Assembly (NCBI RefSeq): GCF_029814935.1
Contig: NZ_CP104582.1
Location: 124,001 to 188,000, forward strand
Reading direction: 5' to 3'
Length of the DNA: 64,000 nt
From: Pseudomonas sp. GD03919
Lineage (GTDB): Bacteria > Pseudomonadota > Gammaproteobacteria > Pseudomonadales > Pseudomonadaceae
Positions within the stretch are counted from its first letter, which is position 1; every line of letters begins with the position of its first letter. Positions 8,577 to 17,993 of the stretch are shown here, one piece after another. The notes beneath the pieces are model-generated. The model was not told the origin of the DNA, did not search any database, and saw nothing but the letters and a program-made list of their open reading frames with translations. A program made the position numbers and the translations under genes.

Positions 8577-9917
8577 ATGGACCCCTCCACAAGTCTCCCT
8601 GCCCCCGATTACTTCGCCGATTTCGGCCTTATGCTGTTCGCCCTGTTTCTGGTGCTGCTCAACGGCTTCTTCGTTGCGGCGGAGTTCGCCATCGTGCGTC
8701 TGCGTGCGACCAAGGTCGATGCCCTGGCCGAGGCGCATGGCTGGCGCGGGCACATCCTGCGCACCGTGCACAACCAGATGGATGCCTACCTCTCGGCCTG
8801 CCAGCTGGGTATCACCCTGGCGTCACTGGGGCTTGGCTGGGTCGGTGAGCCGGCCTTTGCCGAGCTGTTGACGCCACTGTTGGTGGCGGTTGGTGTGGAG
8901 TCACCCAAGCTGATTCACGGCATCGCCTTCTTCACTGCGTTCTCGATCATTTCCTACCTGCACATCGTCATCGGCGAGCTGGCGCCCAAGTCCTGGGCGA
9001 TCCGCAAACCGGAGCTGCTATCGCTGTGGACGGCCGCGCCGCTGTACGCCTTCTACTGGCTGATGTACCCGGCGATCTTCGTGCTCAACGCCAGTGCCAA
9101 CGCCATTCTGCGCATCGCCGGGCAAGGCGAGCCGGGGCCGCACCATGAGCACCACTACAGCCGTGAGGAGCTGAAGCTGATCCTGCATTCCAGCCGCGCC
9201 ACTGGCGATAACGATCAGGACCTGCGGGTGCTGGCGTCGGCGGTCGAGTTGGGTGAGCTGGAGGTGGTGGACTGGGCCAACTCGCGCGAGGATCTGGTCT
9301 TTCTCGAGCTCAAGGCCAGCCTGGATCAGGTGTTCAGCACCTTCCGCCGGCACAAGTACAGCCGCTACCCGATCTTCGACGAGAGCAAGGGCGAGTTCGT
9401 CGGCGTGTTGCATATCAAGGATCTGCTGCTGCACCTGTCGCTGCTGGAGATGCTGCCCTCGGCGCTGAAGCTGGGGGATCTGATGCATCCGTTGGAGCGG
9501 GTCAGCCGGCACATGCCGCTGTCGCAGTTGCTCGAGCAGTTCCGCCAGGGTGGCGCACACTTCGCCCTGGTCGAAGAGGCCGACGGCAAGGTCATTGGTT
9601 ACCTGACCATGGAAGACGTGCTCGAAGCCCTGGTCGGTGACATCCAGGACGAACACCGCAAGGCCGAGCGCGGCATTCTCGCCTACCAGCCGGGCAAGCT
9701 GCTGGTGCGCGGCGACACGCCGCTGGCCAAGGTCGAACGCCTGCTGGGGATCGATCTTGATCACGTCGAGGCTGAAACCCTCGCCGGGTTGATCTATGAC
9801 ACCCTCAAGCGCATGCCCGAAGAAGAGGAAGTGCTGGAAACCGATGGCCTGCGCATCATCGTCAAGAAGATGAAAGGGCCCAAGGTGGTTCTGGCCAAGG
9901 TGGTCAAGCTGGATTGA
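8577..9917 (+). CDS. CNNM/CorC-type membrane protein (DUF21-CBS-CorC_HlyC)
   Basis: 446 residues from ATG 8577. An N-terminal DUF21 membrane domain with about four transmembrane segments (roughly 12-200) contains the family signature LNGFFVAAEFAIVRLR. It is followed by a CBS pair (about 215-335, DESKGEFVGVLHIKDL and EEADGKVIGYLTMEDV) and a C-terminal CorC_HlyC domain (about 350-430). Homologues are annotated hemolysin-like or CorC and are linked to Mg2+/Co2+ export. The gene follows phoR as in other Pseudomonas but has its own 62-base gap. Transport function is inferred from the family only. Confidence 0.9.
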   Translation: MDPSTSLPAPDYFADFGLMLFALFLVLLNGFFVAAEFAIVRLRATKVDALAEAHGWRGHILRTVHNQMDAYLSACQLGITLASLGLGWVGEPAFAELLTPLLVAVGVESPKLIHGIAFFTAFSIISYLHIVIGELAPKSWAIRKPELLSLWTAAPLYAFYWLMYPAIFVLNASANAILRIAGQGEPGPHHEHHYSREELKLILHSSRATGDNDQDLRVLASAVELGELEVVDWANSREDLVFLELKASLDQVFSTFRRHKYSRYPIFDESKGEFVGVLHIKDLLLHLSLLEMLPSALKLGDLMHPLERVSRHMPLSQLLEQFRQGGAHFALVEEADGKVIGYLTMEDVLEALVGDIQDEHRKAERGILAYQPGKLLVRGDTPLAKVERLLGIDLDHVEAETLAGLIYDTLKRMPEEEEVLETDGLRIIVKKMKGPKVVLAKVVKLD

Positions 9918-10099
9918 TCATGCGTCTCCGTGGTCTTTTGTTCCGCTCATGGCGCCGGCGGCCTGATTGACCGGCGCGCGAGACTCCGATTGCAGCCTCC
10001 GTGGTCACGGGGCCGCTTCTTCGGGGCCATTCTAATCTGCTGAATAATTACAGACGGCCGGCAGGCCATCGTGTCGTTCATCTTGCGAGGAATCACCTT

Positions 10100-11248
10100 A
10101 TGAGTGCACCCGTCGTTATCGTCGGTACCGGTCTGGCCGGCTACAACCTGGCCAAGGAGTGGCGCAAGCTCGACGCGCAGACGCCTCTGCTACTGATCAC
10201 CGCTGACGATGGCCGCTCCTACTCCAAGCCGATGCTCTCCACCGGCTTCGGCAAGAACAAGGAGGCCGATGGCCTGGCTATGGCCGAGGCGGGCGCCATG
10301 GCCGAGCAGCTCAACGCAGAGATTCGCACCCACACCCGCATCACCGGTATCGACCCCGGGCACAAGCGCTTGTGGATCGGCGAGGAGGCCGTGGCATATC
10401 GCGATCTGGTCCTGGCCTGGGGCGCCGAGCCGATTCGCGTACCGGTGGAAGGTGATGCCCAGGACGCCATTTACCCCATCAACGACCTGGAGGATTACGC
10501 GCGCTTTCGCAGCGCCGTGGCCGGCAAGCGTCGCGTGCTGATCCTCGGTGCCGGGCTGATCGGCTGTGAGTTCGCCAATGATCTCAGCGCTGGCGGTTAT
10601 GAGGTCGAGTTGCTGGCGCCGTGCGAGCAGGTGATGCCGGGTTTGCTGCATCCGGCCGCGGCGTCTGCCGTACAGGCTGGCCTGGAAGGTCTGGGCGTGC
10701 GTTTCCACCTGGGCCCGGTGCTGGCCAGTCTCGATCGACAGGGCGATGCGCTGCAGGCCACGCTGTCCGATGGCCGCCTGATCGCGTGCGATGCGGTGGT
10801 CTCGGCTGTCGGCCTGCGCCCGCGTATCGCCCTGGCGGCAGCGGCCGGGCTCGACGTCAATCGTGGGGTGATGGTCGACCGCCACCTGCGCACCTCGCAC
10901 GCCAATATCTACGCTCTTGGCGACTGCGCCGAGGTCGACGGGCTCAACCTGCTCTACGTCATGCCGTTGATGGCCGGCGCCCGCGCGCTGGCCAAGACCC
11001 TGGCCGGTGAGCCGACGGCGGTCAGCTACGGGCCGATGCCGGTGACAGTGAAGACGCCAGTGTGCCCGCTGGTGGTTTCGCCGCCGCCGCGTGGCTGCGT
11101 AGGCGAATGGGCGGTCGAAGGCAGTGGTGGCGACATCAAGGCGCTCTGCCGCGATAGCGCTGGGGCGCTGCTCGGCTATGCCCTGACCGGGACGGCCGTG
11201 CAGGAGAAACTGGCGTTGAACCGGGAGCTGCCGGCACTGCTGGCATGA
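10100..11248 (+). CDS. alkT: Rubredoxin-NAD(+) reductase
   Basis: FAD enzyme that passes electrons from NADH to rubredoxin for alkane hydroxylase and oxidative-stress systems. ATG 10100 gives 382 residues; a longer in-frame extension lacks homology. The FAD Rossmann motif ([17 protein letters not shown]) is at the very N-terminus, the NAD-binding motif ([17 protein letters not shown]) lies near residue 150, and the FAD-ribityl motif ([12 protein letters not shown]) near residue 270. There is no CxxC redox pair, which fits rubredoxin reductases rather than thioredoxin reductases. Rubredoxin genes commonly lie next to it, but none is present within the adjacent gaps here. Confidence 0.88.
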   Translation: MSAPVVIVGTGLAGYNLAKEWRKLDAQTPLLLITADDGRSYSKPMLSTGFGKNKEADGLAMAEAGAMAEQLNAEIRTHTRITGIDPGHKRLWIGEEAVAYRDLVLAWGAEPIRVPVEGDAQDAIYPINDLEDYARFRSAVAGKRRVLILGAGLIGCEFANDLSAGGYEVELLAPCEQVMPGLLHPAAASAVQAGLEGLGVRFHLGPVLASLDRQGDALQATLSDGRLIACDAVVSAVGLRPRIALAAAAGLDVNRGVMVDRHLRTSHANIYALGDCAEVDGLNLLYVMPLMAGARALAKTLAGEPTAVSYGPMPVTVKTPVCPLVVSPPPRGCVGEWAVEGSGGDIKALCRDSAGALLGYALTGTAVQEKLALNRELPALLA

Positions 11249-11436
11249 TCACCTGCCGTTCTGTCGGATACGCCACGAAGTTGCCGACTTAAACGACCCG
11301 GCGAGGCTGGCGCTGCACGGTGCGGCATGCCATCCTCCAACTGGTCTGCCGCAGCGCAGAGCTGTTGCGGCGCCTTGGGCGCTGTTCTGGAAGAACAGCA
11401 CGGACACAACAACAAAAAACCGTCAAAGAGGCATTT

Positions 11437-11709
11437 ATGCGTAAACCGGAACTCGCCGCCGCCATCGCCGAAAAGGCTGATCTGACTAAGGATCAGGCCA
11501 ATCGTGTACTCAACGCCGTACTGGAAGAAATCACCGGAGCACTGAACCGCAAGGACAGTGTCACTCTGGTTGGCTTCGGTACCTTCGTTCAGCGCCACCG
11601 TGGTGCCCGCACAGGCAAGAACCCGCAAACCGGCCAGCCGGTGAAGATCAAGGCCAGCAACACCGTCGCCTTCAAACCGGGCAAGTCCCTGAAAGACGCG
11701 GTCAACTGA
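11437..11709 (+). CDS. hupA: DNA-binding protein HU (alpha-type)
   Basis: Nucleoid protein of 90 residues, exactly the usual HU length. It has the HU/IHF signature GFGTFVQRHRGARTGKNPQTG (given here as GFGTF, then RARTGKNP-type arm) and the DNA-contact arm proline in GKNPQTGQPVKI. The start at 11437 follows a long leader after alkT. The order rubredoxin reductase-HU-SCP2 gene-recG-oxyR is known in Pseudomonas. Paralogues (hupB, hupN) exist elsewhere in these genomes, so the suffix letter is less certain than the HU identity. Confidence 0.95.
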   Translation: MRKPELAAAIAEKADLTKDQANRVLNAVLEEITGALNRKDSVTLVGFGTFVQRHRGARTGKNPQTGQPVKIKASNTVAFKPGKSLKDAVN

Positions 11710-11717
11710 GCCCGTTT

Positions 11718-11739
11718 CCCGGAGCCGCTCGGCTCCGGG
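11718..11739 (+). terminator. GC-rich hairpin after HU gene
   Basis: CCCGGAGCCG and CGGCTCCGGG form a perfect 10-bp stem with a two-base gap, starting 8 bases after the hupA stop. There is no following T run, so this may stabilise the mRNA rather than end transcription. Confidence 0.5.
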
Positions 11740-11859
11740 GTCCCCCAGCGCAGCCACGCTGCGACATTCGCTGATACAGCCATGCTTTAGACAGGCTGTA
11801 GTCCTGCAAAAAAACCACTACAATGCGCGGCCATCATCTTCGATCACGAGGCCCTGTGC

Positions 11860-12255
11860 ATGAAATTCCGTTTTCTTCTGTGGATGCTGGGCCGCCTGAT
11901 GGCCAAGGCCAGCCGTGAAAATCCGGCGTTCCGCCAACAACTCGAAGGCCGCGATATGGTGTTCCAGTTGCATACTCTCGACGGCAAGGTGGCCCGCCAC
12001 TTCACCGTGGCCGGTCAGCGCGTGACCAGCAAGCGCGGCACCACCTCGGATCCGGCCTTCGCCATTGGCTTCAAGGATGCCGCCTACGGCTTTGAAACCA
12101 TGACCGCGAAGAACAAGCAGCTGGCCTTCATGCAGGGCATCCAGAACAAGGACATCCAGATCCAGGGCAACCCGGCGCTGGTCATGTGGTTCCAGGGCCT
12201 GACCAAGTACCTGATGCCGAAGAAGAAGACCGAGGCGCCGAAAAAGGCCGCCTGA
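11860..12255 (+). CDS. SCP2 sterol-binding-domain family protein
   Basis: 131 residues from ATG 11860. It resembles the SCP-2 lipid-binding fold (about residues 25-110: FQLHTLDGKVARHFTV, then SDPAFAIGFKDAAYGFE and GIQNKDIQIQGNPALVMWF) with a lysine-rich tail (MPKKKTEAPKKAA). No signal peptide is clear, although the first 15 residues are hydrophobic. A -10-like TACAAT lies about 40 bases upstream. Function is unknown; homologues sit beside hupA in Pseudomonas. The lipid-carrier role is inferred from the fold. Confidence 0.75.
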   Translation: MKFRFLLWMLGRLMAKASRENPAFRQQLEGRDMVFQLHTLDGKVARHFTVAGQRVTSKRGTTSDPAFAIGFKDAAYGFETMTAKNKQLAFMQGIQNKDIQIQGNPALVMWFQGLTKYLMPKKKTEAPKKAA

Positions 12256-12261
12256 ACGGCT

Positions 12262-12404
12262 AATGCCTGTCAGTTAGGCGTCGACGCATCGAAATTGTAG
12301 GAGCGGCGCCCCGCCGCGAATCAGGCGGTGTGCACTCGAAAAAGCTTCGCCCCGGGGCGGGGCTCCTACGGAAGACCACGTTGGCAACCTTATCTGGTTG
12401 GCTT
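12262..12404. repeat. REPIN-like element copy A (143 bp)
   Basis: Contains two opposed REP units (TAGGAGCGGCGCCCCGCCGC and, inverted, CCCCGGGGCGGGGCTCCTA) and flanking sequence that ends in imperfect inverted repeats (AATGCCTGTCAGTTAGG and AAGCCAACCAGATAAGG). It is homologous along its whole length to the inverted copy B at 25567-25710. It separates the SCP2-family gene from the next gene. Confidence 0.75.
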
Positions 12405-12480
12405 CCGATAGGCGTCACGGCTGGCCGCGACGCCGTGCTTTGGTTAGGCTGCCAGGCACGTCCCTGTGGAAAGCCCGACC

Positions 12481-13233
12481 ATGCGTCTTTTCCTGTTACC
12501 CCTGCTATTGCTGGCCGCCACCACTGCACGGGCCGAGCCAGCGTCTGCCAAGGCCTTGTTGCCGCTGTTCGAACTCGCTGGTATCCATCTGCTGTGCGAA
12601 CAGAGCGCGCCGTTGGTGCAGCGTGGCCAGGAAGAAACCGAACAGAAGCGCCTCGCCCAGCTCTTCGCTGGCGAAGCCTTTTGTCTGGATCTGGCCCAGC
12701 GAGTCGCTGCCCGCTTCGATGCGGCGCAGGGCGAGCAGGCCCGTAAGCGTCTCGACAGCCCGTTGGCGCAGCGTTTCACCGCTGCCGAGCGCGCCGTCGG
12801 TGAGCAACCCGAAGGCTTGGCTGAATACCGCCAGCGCCTGCAGGAGCAGCCGCCACGAGGTGCGCGTCTTGACCTGGTCAAGCGTCTCGATGCGGCCGCG
12901 CGTACAACCGAACTGGCCAGCCTGCTGCGTTATGAAGTCGGCAAGACCCAGGCATTGTTGGCACTAAAGGCGCGGGGCGAGAATCTCAGCGAGGCCGAAC
13001 TGCAGGCGCAGACGCAAAAGCAGGCGGATGCCATCCGCCAGTCCAGCGAGCAGGCGGTGAAAACCTTCATGTTCTATGCCTACCGGCAGATGCCCAGCGA
13101 TCAACTCGCCGAGTATGCGGCGCTTTACGAGCATTCCAGTGTCAGCCAACTGCTCGCCATCAGCCTGGAAGTGGTGCCGCAACTGTTCGCCGAGCGTCGG
13201 GAGAAGCTGCGCAAGACGGCGGGCAAGTTGTAA
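12481..13233 (+). CDS. Secreted/periplasmic protein of unknown function
   Basis: 250 residues from ATG 12481; GTG 12466 is an in-frame alternative but would place charges before the signal peptide. A signal peptide is clear (MRLFLLPLLLLAATTARA, cleavage before EPASA). The mature part is helical and charged, with repeated L/A/E/R-rich helices and a tail rich in K/R. One cysteine pair (C42, C66 region: HLLCEQ and AFCLDL) may form a disulfide. It resembles DUF2059-type helical periplasmic proteins only vaguely. It lies convergent with the HDOD gene. No function can be assigned. Confidence 0.75.
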   Translation: MRLFLLPLLLLAATTARAEPASAKALLPLFELAGIHLLCEQSAPLVQRGQEETEQKRLAQLFAGEAFCLDLAQRVAARFDAAQGEQARKRLDSPLAQRFTAAERAVGEQPEGLAEYRQRLQEQPPRGARLDLVKRLDAAARTTELASLLRYEVGKTQALLALKARGENLSEAELQAQTQKQADAIRQSSEQAVKTFMFYAYRQMPSDQLAEYAALYEHSSVSQLLAISLEVVPQLFAERREKLRKTAGKL

Positions 13234-13298
13234 GGGGCGTCGGCCGCTCGGTGCGAGGCGAGCAGCCCATCCTTGAGGGTTAGGGAGCTAGCAGCCGC

Positions 13299-14705
13299 TC
13301 ATTGCGGCTGCTGATACTGCGCTGCCAGTTCACGCAAGGCGACTTCGGCGCTGAGCACCTTGCTCACGGCGTCTTCGGCTTTTTCCCGGCTGATACCGAG
13401 CGCCTCGAACAGCTCATCAGGGATCTCGCTCAGCGGGCCGGCACCGATGCTCCGATTGCGCAGCAGGCTGACCGCCAGGCACACCAGGTTGGGGAAGGCG
13501 GCACTGTCACCGGCATAGGACGGATCATGCTGGAAGCGTAGCGCGCTGGACAGCTCTTCGGGCATATCCCAGTGACGCATCAGCCAGGCGCCTATCTGCT
13601 CGCGGGTGATACCCAGCAGGTGCTGCTCGATATGGCTGTGCGACAGGTGCGGGTTGACCTCCAGATGGCGGCAGATCAACGAGAAGTGCGGCGGGAAGAC
13701 GTGTGCCAGCACCAGGTAGCCGAAATTGTGCAGCAGCCCGGCGAGGTAGGTCAGGCCGGCTTCCGGGCGCTGCGCGCGCGGCATGGCGCGGGTCAGGCCC
13801 TCGATCACTGCAGCGGTATAGATCGCCTGCTGCCAGTAAGGGGTGGCGTGCTGCGGCTGATCCTTGGGCAGACTGAGAGTCTTGCCCAGCGCCAGGCCGA
13901 GAGCCAGGTTGATCACCAGGTCAAAGCCCAGTACGCGGACGATGGCATCTTCCACCGAGCGGATCTTGCCGGGCGCGGCGTAGTAGGGCGAGGCTGCCCA
14001 GCTGACCACCTGGGCAGCCAATGCCGGGTCGGTTTCGACCACGCCGGTGATGTCGTCCACCGTGGCGTTGGGATCGACCCGTAGCTTGATGATCTTCTGT
14101 GCGGTTTCCGGTAGCGGCGGAATCTCGATGGTTTCTTCCAGGCGCTGCTGGATGCGGCGTGCGGTAAAGGCCTGCACGGCTTGGGTGATTTCCGCGCGGT
14201 CATCATGCGGGCGATCGAGGTTCGGTTTGATCGCGCTGACCGGCTCACCGAAACGCGCCGCGCTGGCCTTGCTCAGCAGCGCCTTGAAGGCTTCGGTGGG
14301 GATTTCCAGCAACACACCAGGCTGGCCGGACTCGATCAGCAGACTGGGCACCTGCAGCAGGCGTTCTTCGTACAGGCAGGGCGAACTGGTCAGGGGTGGC
14401 AAACCGGGCAGTGCGGCCAGATTGTGCTTGCCGAGCATGCGCTCCAGGCGTTCCGGTTTGACCGCGGTGAGCTGGCGCCCAGTCAGTTCGGCCAGGCGCG
14501 ACAGATCCAGCAAGTGGTTGCGTGGGTAGAGCACCAGCAGGGCACCGACGGCATCGTCCACCAGCACGGCCTGCAGGCGCGCCTCGCTCGGCTGGCCCGG
14601 TCGCTCCGCACGCACCTGGTAGGGTACGGCGAGTTTCTCCAGCAGTTGCACGATCACGGCGGGCGGTTGCGCAGTGGCGTTGGCGGCGAGGGCAGCTTCA
14701 GTCAT
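13299..14705 (-). CDS. YbaK-like + HDOD signalling protein
   Basis: 468 residues from ATG 14705 (MTEAALAANA); an upstream in-frame start would overlap the recG tail. The first 150 residues resemble a YbaK/prolyl-tRNA-deacylase-associated domain (VIVQLLEKLAVPYQVR, then LTAVKPERLERMLGKHN). Residues about 200-400 form an HDOD domain (IPPLPETAQKIIKLRVDP, AAQVVSWAASPYY, LAGLLHNFGYLVLAHVFP). HDOD proteins are regulatory relatives of HD phosphohydrolases that usually lack catalysis and act in signalling; the HD pair is here reduced to HN in LLHNFG. The YbaK part has no demonstrated substrate. It lies 92 bases downstream of recG on the same strand. Confidence 0.85.
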   Translation of the reverse strand: MTEAALAANATAQPPAVIVQLLEKLAVPYQVRAERPGQPSEARLQAVLVDDAVGALLVLYPRNHLLDLSRLAELTGRQLTAVKPERLERMLGKHNLAALPGLPPLTSSPCLYEERLLQVPSLLIESGQPGVLLEIPTEAFKALLSKASAARFGEPVSAIKPNLDRPHDDRAEITQAVQAFTARRIQQRLEETIEIPPLPETAQKIIKLRVDPNATVDDITGVVETDPALAAQVVSWAASPYYAAPGKIRSVEDAIVRVLGFDLVINLALGLALGKTLSLPKDQPQHATPYWQQAIYTAAVIEGLTRAMPRAQRPEAGLTYLAGLLHNFGYLVLAHVFPPHFSLICRHLEVNPHLSHSHIEQHLLGITREQIGAWLMRHWDMPEELSSALRFQHDPSYAGDSAAFPNLVCLAVSLLRNRSIGAGPLSEIPDELFEALGISREKAEDAVSKVLSAEVALRELAAQYQQPQ

Positions 14706-14796
14706 ATCGATATCCAGCGTTGGCGCATGTGCCTCGGAGTATAACCAGCGAGGATTGGCGCAATGGTTGGTGGCGACGGTTGTCCTGTGAGCAGGT

Positions 14797-16872
14797 TCAC
14801 ACTTGACCGTATTGCTGGCCATGACGCAACCAGCGTTCCAACAATGGCGCTACATGTTGTGGCCAATGTTGCAAAAGTGCCTGCGCGGCGTCACGCACGG
14901 CGGGCAGCAGGTCGGCATCGCGCATCAGGTCGGCGACCTTGAACTGCAGCAGACCGGTCTGCCGGGTACCGAGCATTTCCCCTGGGCCGCGCAGTTCCAG
15001 ATCCTTCTCGGCGATAACGAAGCCATCGGTGGTTTCACGCATGATCGCCAGGCGTTCGCGGCCCAGTTGCGACAGCGGTGCGTGATAGAGCAGCACGCAG
15101 TGGCTGGCGGCGCTGCCACGACCGACCCGGCCACGCAACTGGTGCAGCTGGGCCAGGCCCAGGCGCTCGGGGTTTTCGATGATCATCAGGCTGGCGTTGG
15201 GGACGTCGACGCCCACCTCGATTACCGTGGTGGCCACCAGCAGTTGCAAGTTGCCCTGCTTGAATTCATCCATCACCGCAGCTTTTTCCGCCGGCTTCAT
15301 GCGCCCGTGGATCAGCCCGACGCGCAGTTCGCCGAGGGCCGCGGACAGCTCCTCGTAGCTGGTTTCCGCAGCCTGGCAGGTCAGTTCCTCGGACTCTTCG
15401 ATCAGCGTGCACACCCAGTAGGCCTGGCGCCCCTGCTGGCAGGCGTTGCGCACGCGCTCGACCACCTCATCGCGGCGGCTGTCGGCGATCACCAGGGTGT
15501 TGACCGGTGTACGTCCCGGCGGCAGCTCGTCGAGAATCGAGGTATCCAGATCGGCGTAGGCGCTCATCGCCAGGGTGCGCGGGATGGGTGTGGCGGTCAT
15601 GATCAGCTGATGCGGGCAGAGGCGGCCGTCGATGCCTTTCTGGCGCAAGGCCAGGCGTTGCTGCACGCCGAAGCGGTGCTGCTCGTCGATGATCACCAGG
15701 GCCAGGCGCTTGAACTTCACCTCGTCCTGGAACAGGGCATGGGTGCCGACCACCATCGGGCAGCCGCTGGCGATCTGTTCCAGTGCACTGGCGCGGGCCT
15801 TGCCCTTGAGTTTGCCGGCCAGCCAGGCGACGTCCAGGCCCAGCGGTGTCAGCCATTTGCTGAAGTTGAGGAAGTGCTGCTCGGCGAGGATTTCGGTGGG
15901 CGCCATCAGTGCCACCTGGTAGCCGGCCTCCAGCGCCTGCAATGCAGCCAGGGCGGCGACCACCGTCTTGCCGGCACCGACGTCGCCCTGCACCAGGCGC
16001 AGCATCGGCTCGCTTTGCGCCAGGTCGTAGGCGATCTCGGCCCCCACGCGCTGCTGCGCGCCGGTGGGGGCGAAGCCGAGGTTGGCCAGGTATTGCTGCG
16101 GCAGCTTCTTCGCTGGCGGCAGCGCCGGCGCCTGTTGCGCACGCACCTGTTCACGCAGGCGTTGCAGGGACAGCTGATGAGTGAGCAGTTCCTCAAAGGC
16201 CAGGCGATGCTGGGCCCAATGACGGCCCTCGGCGAGTTCTTCGACATCGGCGTCCGGCGGCGGCCGGTGCAGGTAACGGATGGCCTCATCCAGCGGCGCC
16301 AGGTGATAGTCGCGGGCCAGCTCGTCAGGCAGCCAGTCCGGCAGGCTGCGTGGGCCCATGCGCGCCAATGCCTGCTGGCTGAGCTGGCGCAGGCGTTGCT
16401 GGGTCAGACCTTCGGTGGTCGGGTAGATGGGCGTCAGGCTCTGCTCCACCGGGGCCGGTTCGTCGCTGCTCTGCGCGCGGTACTCCGGGTGGTAGATCTC
16501 CAGGCCGGTGGCGCCGGGGCGTACTTCGCCGTAGCAGCGCAGGGTGGTGCCACGTTTGAGACCTTCCTTCTGCGCCTGGCTGAAGTGGAAGAAACGCAGG
16601 CTCAGCGTGCCGCTGCCGTCCTGCAGACGCACCAGCAGGCTGCGCCGGCGGCCCATGACCACGTCGGCACCGGCAACGATGCCCTCGACCACCGCATCCT
16701 GCCCGGGTCGCAGGGCGCCAATGGGGGTGATGCGGGTGCGATCCTGGTAGCGCAGCGGCAGGTGAAACAGCACGTCCTGCAGATTTTCCAGGCCAACCTT
16801 GGCCAGTTTTTCCGCCAGCGCGGCGCCTACGCCTTTCAGCGCGGTGACGGAAACCGCTGACAGCTCGCTCAC
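14797..16872 (-). CDS. recG: ATP-dependent DNA helicase RecG
   Basis: Branch-migrating helicase that remodels stalled forks and recombination junctions. 691 residues, the standard length, from GTG 16872. The N-terminal wedge/OB region (about 1-240) contains LSLRFFHFSQAQ. The helicase core has Walker A GDVGAGKTVVA, motif II DEQHRFGVQQR, motif III TATPIPRT and motif VI QLRGRVGRGSAAS. It ends eight bases upstream of oxyR's stop on the same strand side, an oxyR-recG pairing conserved in Pseudomonas. Confidence 0.98.
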   Translation of the reverse strand: MSELSAVSVTALKGVGAALAEKLAKVGLENLQDVLFHLPLRYQDRTRITPIGALRPGQDAVVEGIVAGADVVMGRRRSLLVRLQDGSGTLSLRFFHFSQAQKEGLKRGTTLRCYGEVRPGATGLEIYHPEYRAQSSDEPAPVEQSLTPIYPTTEGLTQQRLRQLSQQALARMGPRSLPDWLPDELARDYHLAPLDEAIRYLHRPPPDADVEELAEGRHWAQHRLAFEELLTHQLSLQRLREQVRAQQAPALPPAKKLPQQYLANLGFAPTGAQQRVGAEIAYDLAQSEPMLRLVQGDVGAGKTVVAALAALQALEAGYQVALMAPTEILAEQHFLNFSKWLTPLGLDVAWLAGKLKGKARASALEQIASGCPMVVGTHALFQDEVKFKRLALVIIDEQHRFGVQQRLALRQKGIDGRLCPHQLIMTATPIPRTLAMSAYADLDTSILDELPPGRTPVNTLVIADSRRDEVVERVRNACQQGRQAYWVCTLIEESEELTCQAAETSYEELSAALGELRVGLIHGRMKPAEKAAVMDEFKQGNLQLLVATTVIEVGVDVPNASLMIIENPERLGLAQLHQLRGRVGRGSAASHCVLLYHAPLSQLGRERLAIMRETTDGFVIAEKDLELRGPGEMLGTRQTGLLQFKVADLMRDADLLPAVRDAAQALLQHWPQHVAPLLERWLRHGQQYGQV

Positions 16873-16880
16873 GTCCGGCC

Positions 16881-17810
16881 TCAGGCGCTCTTGGTCTGCG
16901 GGCTGCGGGCGACCGAGCAGAGGCGGATGGAGTCGGCCAGCACTTCGATGGCGTTGGGCCGCGGGAAGCTGGCGCGCCAGGCGATGGCCACGGTGCGGAA
17001 CGGCACCGGCGCGCTGAGCGGACGCACTTCGATCACGCCTGGCGCGTAGTGGTGGCTGTCCACTGCCGAGAACGGCAGGATCGATACGCCCAGGCCGGAT
17101 GCAACCATATGGCGGATGGTCTCCAGCGAGCTGGATTCCACCGTGGTGTGCTTGCCGTGGTCGTCACCGCTCTTGCGCAGGGTCGGGCAGGCTTCCAGCA
17201 CCTGGTCGCGGAAGCAGTGGCCTTCGCCGAGCAGCAGCAGGCTCTTGTCGTTGAGCAGCTTGGTGTCGATGGTTTCCATCGCTGCCCAGGGGTGGCCGGC
17301 TGGCAGCAGCGCGTAGAAGGGCTCGTCGTACAGTGGCTTGGTCAGGACATCGGCCTCCTGGAACGGCAGGGCGATGATGATGGCGTCCAGCTCGCCGGTG
17401 CGCAGCTTGTCGCGCAGGATGTGGGTGAAGTTTTCCTCGATGTACAGCGGCATGTCCGGGGCGACGCGGTGCAGCTGCGGAATCAGGTGCGGGAACAGAT
17501 AGGGGCCGACGGTGTAGATGGCGCCGATCTTCAGCGGTGCAGCCAACTGGTTCTTGCCGGCCTGGGCCAGTTCGCGAATGCCCTGGGCCTGCTCCAGCAC
17601 TTTCTGTGCCTGGGTGACGATGCCCTCACCGACCGGTGTCAGACGCACGGCGCTCTTGCTGCGCTCGAAGATCAGCACGCCGAGCTCGTCCTCCAGCTTC
17701 TTCACGCCGACCGACAGGGTCGGCTGACTGACATGGCAGCGCTCGGCGGCGCGGCCGAAATGCTGTTCCTGGGCGAGGGTGACGATGTAGCGCAGTTCGG
17801 TGAGGGTCAT
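16881..17810 (-). CDS. oxyR: Peroxide-sensing LysR-type regulator OxyR
   Basis: Redox-switched activator of catalase and peroxidase genes. 309 residues from ATG 17810. The N-terminal helix-turn-helix (about 1-60) is followed by the effector domain. The two redox cysteines are in place at C199 and C208 (EGHCFRDQVLEAC), which form the disulfide on H2O2 exposure; T100 and H198 positions are also kept. It lies upstream of recG on the minus strand with an 8-base gap, so the two are probably co-transcribed. Confidence 0.98.
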   Translation of the reverse strand: MTLTELRYIVTLAQEQHFGRAAERCHVSQPTLSVGVKKLEDELGVLIFERSKSAVRLTPVGEGIVTQAQKVLEQAQGIRELAQAGKNQLAAPLKIGAIYTVGPYLFPHLIPQLHRVAPDMPLYIEENFTHILRDKLRTGELDAIIIALPFQEADVLTKPLYDEPFYALLPAGHPWAAMETIDTKLLNDKSLLLLGEGHCFRDQVLEACPTLRKSGDDHGKHTTVESSSLETIRHMVASGLGVSILPFSAVDSHHYAPGVIEVRPLSAPVPFRTVAIAWRASFPRPNAIEVLADSIRLCSVARSPQTKSA

Positions 17811-17993
17811 AGTGTTTATCCATTAAGTTGCCGCCAAGCATAGCCTTTGCAAACAGATGAACCAACCGCGCTAATAGTCTGTTGCAAAACTATCGCGAGG
17901 TTGGCGTCCGCTGTGCCCTACTGCCAGGCAGGCGCTGACGGTTGCACGCGGGCTGTTACACTGCGCCATCGCATAACAGTCATGGAGAACAGC

